Assembly: GCA_015060405.1 (NCBI GenBank)
Contig: SUYN01000002.1
Span: forward strand, 124,001 to 188,000
DNA: 64,000 nt
Direction of reading: 5' to 3'
DNA from: Bacteroidales bacterium
GTDB taxonomy: Bacteria > Bacteroidota > Bacteroidia > Bacteroidales > UBA932
Made by a program: the position numbers and the translations under genes. The notes under the pieces are model-generated. The model had not been told where the DNA came from. It searched no databases and was given only the letters and a program-made list of their open reading frames with translations. Each line of letters begins with the position of its first letter. Position 1 is the first letter of the stretch. Positions 63,246 to 64,000 of the stretch are shown piece by piece.

Positions 63246-64000
63246 ATGGCGACTCTGGTAAAGAAAATACTCATAGCTCTGATGCTTCTCGGCTTGGGCA
63301 CTTTCTTCTCATCTTGCGAGAAGATCTTCGAATACGAGGGCGACTGTTCGATTCACTGTCAGATCCGTTTCAGGTATGACATGAACATGAAGTTTGCCGA
63401 CGCATTCGCCAACTCAGTGTCGCATGTAACCGTTTATGTATATGATGCCGGCACGGGCAAGCTTGTGCTGAAACAGACAGAAAGTGGTCCGGCTCTTTCC
63501 GACCGGAATTATGTGATGGAACTCGAAGGTCTTCAGCCTGGAACATATGACATCGTGGTCTGGGGAGGTGATGGCCTTGAGGAAGGTACATTTACTGCTT
63601 CGGAAGTCACTGCAGGTGTTTCTGAAGTTACTGAAATCCAGTGCATGATGGAGAGGGACAATGTGGATGGAAAGGCACAGGTGACAGAAGATGTCAGACA
63701 GCTGTATCACGGAATCAGACGTGTCACCTTCGATGACACTTATGGAACACAGGTGGAGGAGATCTCACTCGTGAAGAACACGAATGTAGTCCGCATAGTG
63801 CTTCAGCATCTTTATGTGGAGGATGTGGACCCTGACAACTTCATCTTTGAAATACAGGATGACAACGGATACATGGACTATGATAACGATCTGCTTGAAG
63901 ATGATATGATCCATTACTATCCTTGGAGCGTGACTGCCGGTCAGGCCGGAATCGAGGCTGACATCTACACAAAGACCATAACCAATGTCAATGCTGCTGT
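63246..64000 (+). CDS. FimB/Mfa2-family fimbrial anchor/minor subunit (partial)
   Basis: Open to the window end; 251 codons visible. Lipoprotein signal ending in FFSSC (Cys24) followed by EKIFEYEGDCSIHCQIRFRY, the typical Mfa2 start, then the pilin-like domain with VTVYVYDAGTGKLVLKQTE and YDIVVWGG. Mfa2/FimB proteins cap and anchor the fimbria and set its length. The ATG at 63246 follows the hairpin by 28 bases. C-terminus outside the window. Confidence 0.9.
   Translation, partial: MATLVKKILIALMLLGLGTFFSSCEKIFEYEGDCSIHCQIRFRYDMNMKFADAFANSVSHVTVYVYDAGTGKLVLKQTESGPALSDRNYVMELEGLQPGTYDIVVWGGDGLEEGTFTASEVTAGVSEVTEIQCMMERDNVDGKAQVTEDVRQLYHGIRRVTFDDTYGTQVEEISLVKNTNVVRIVLQHLYVEDVDPDNFIFEIQDDNGYMDYDNDLLEDDMIHYYPWSVTAGQAGIEADIYTKTITNVNAA

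Noticed and set aside
1..64000. DGR reverse transcriptase or template repeat, tRNA, rRNA, intact IS
   Set aside because: No frame with a reverse transcriptase motif, no A-rich copy of the tail, and no cloverleaf or rRNA-like stretch was found in the window.

Overview
The window looks like chromosomal DNA of a gut-type Bacteroidales (Bacteroidota). Several things point there: Bacteroidota-type promoters (TTG/TTTG, about 19-20 bases, TAnnTTTG) with weak ribosome binding sites, many lipoproteins and TonB-type envelope proteins, a single-chain glycyl-tRNA synthetase, a DUF3575-DUF3868-fimbrillin-Mfa2 fimbrial operon, and secreted proteins with a C-terminal Fibrobacter succinogenes major paralogous (FISUMP) domain. 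I see no rRNA, tRNA, CRISPR array or intact insertion sequence.

Layout. 1-5.7 kb: the end of dnaE, a large FISUMP surface lipoprotein and a secreted endonuclease/exonuclease/phosphatase (EEP) protein. 5.8-9.8 kb: a ThiL-like protein that has lost its catalytic residues, an NfeD-like plus flotillin pair with a small HTH protein, and a secreted protein of unknown function. 9.8-13.8 kb: a sufS-sufE-sufT-folK-glyS run on the minus strand. 14-23.2 kb: ruvA, mnmG, ybeY, a TonB-type protein, hflX, fumarate reductase frdAB without an adjacent frdC, and ruvB. 23.2-23.5 kb: an AT-rich gap with DnaA-box-like 9-mers where transcription changes from mostly leftward to mostly rightward; together with three parS-like palindromes at 12.8-15.3 kb it is a candidate replication origin region. 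23.5-32.8 kb: mfd, coaX and an envelope operon (outer-membrane protein, TPR protein, LptC, PpiD-like). 32.9-46 kb: thioredoxin-like lipoprotein, ychF, EEP lipoprotein, galK, ferritin, rmuC, an OmpA-like/TPR lipoprotein, a sigma-54 activator, lptE, a TPR protein, secG and a ClpB without its N-domain. 46-52.3 kb: a PEGA/beta-barrel protein, a second FISUMP lipoprotein and a stranded FISUMP 3' cassette. 52.4-53.2 kb: hairpin repeats and a nuclease-transposase remnant. 53.2-59 kb: a CpXC protein, a huge HExxH/propeller/barrel protein, a DUF5106-thioredoxin lipoprotein and a membrane AraC-type regulator. 59.4-64 kb: the fimbrial operon, cut by the window end.

The most unusual signal is the pair of FISUMP C-termini (1989-2132 minus strand and 52110-52259 plus strand). 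Flanking DNA is almost identical and differs only synonymously, but about 37 aligned codons inside carry 17 amino-acid replacements and one silent change, nearly always at codon positions 1 and 2 with the third C or T kept. This is what adenine-directed mutagenesis by a diversity-generating retroelement (DGR) leaves, although no reverse transcriptase or template repeat is in the window. Both tails are followed by strong hairpins, one a repeated element with an invariant loop and compensatory stem changes. The FISUMP proteins are built from near-identical fibronectin-like modules in different numbers (4 versus 7), so the locus looks like a surface-variation system that combines module shuffling, cassette replacement and point hypervariation.
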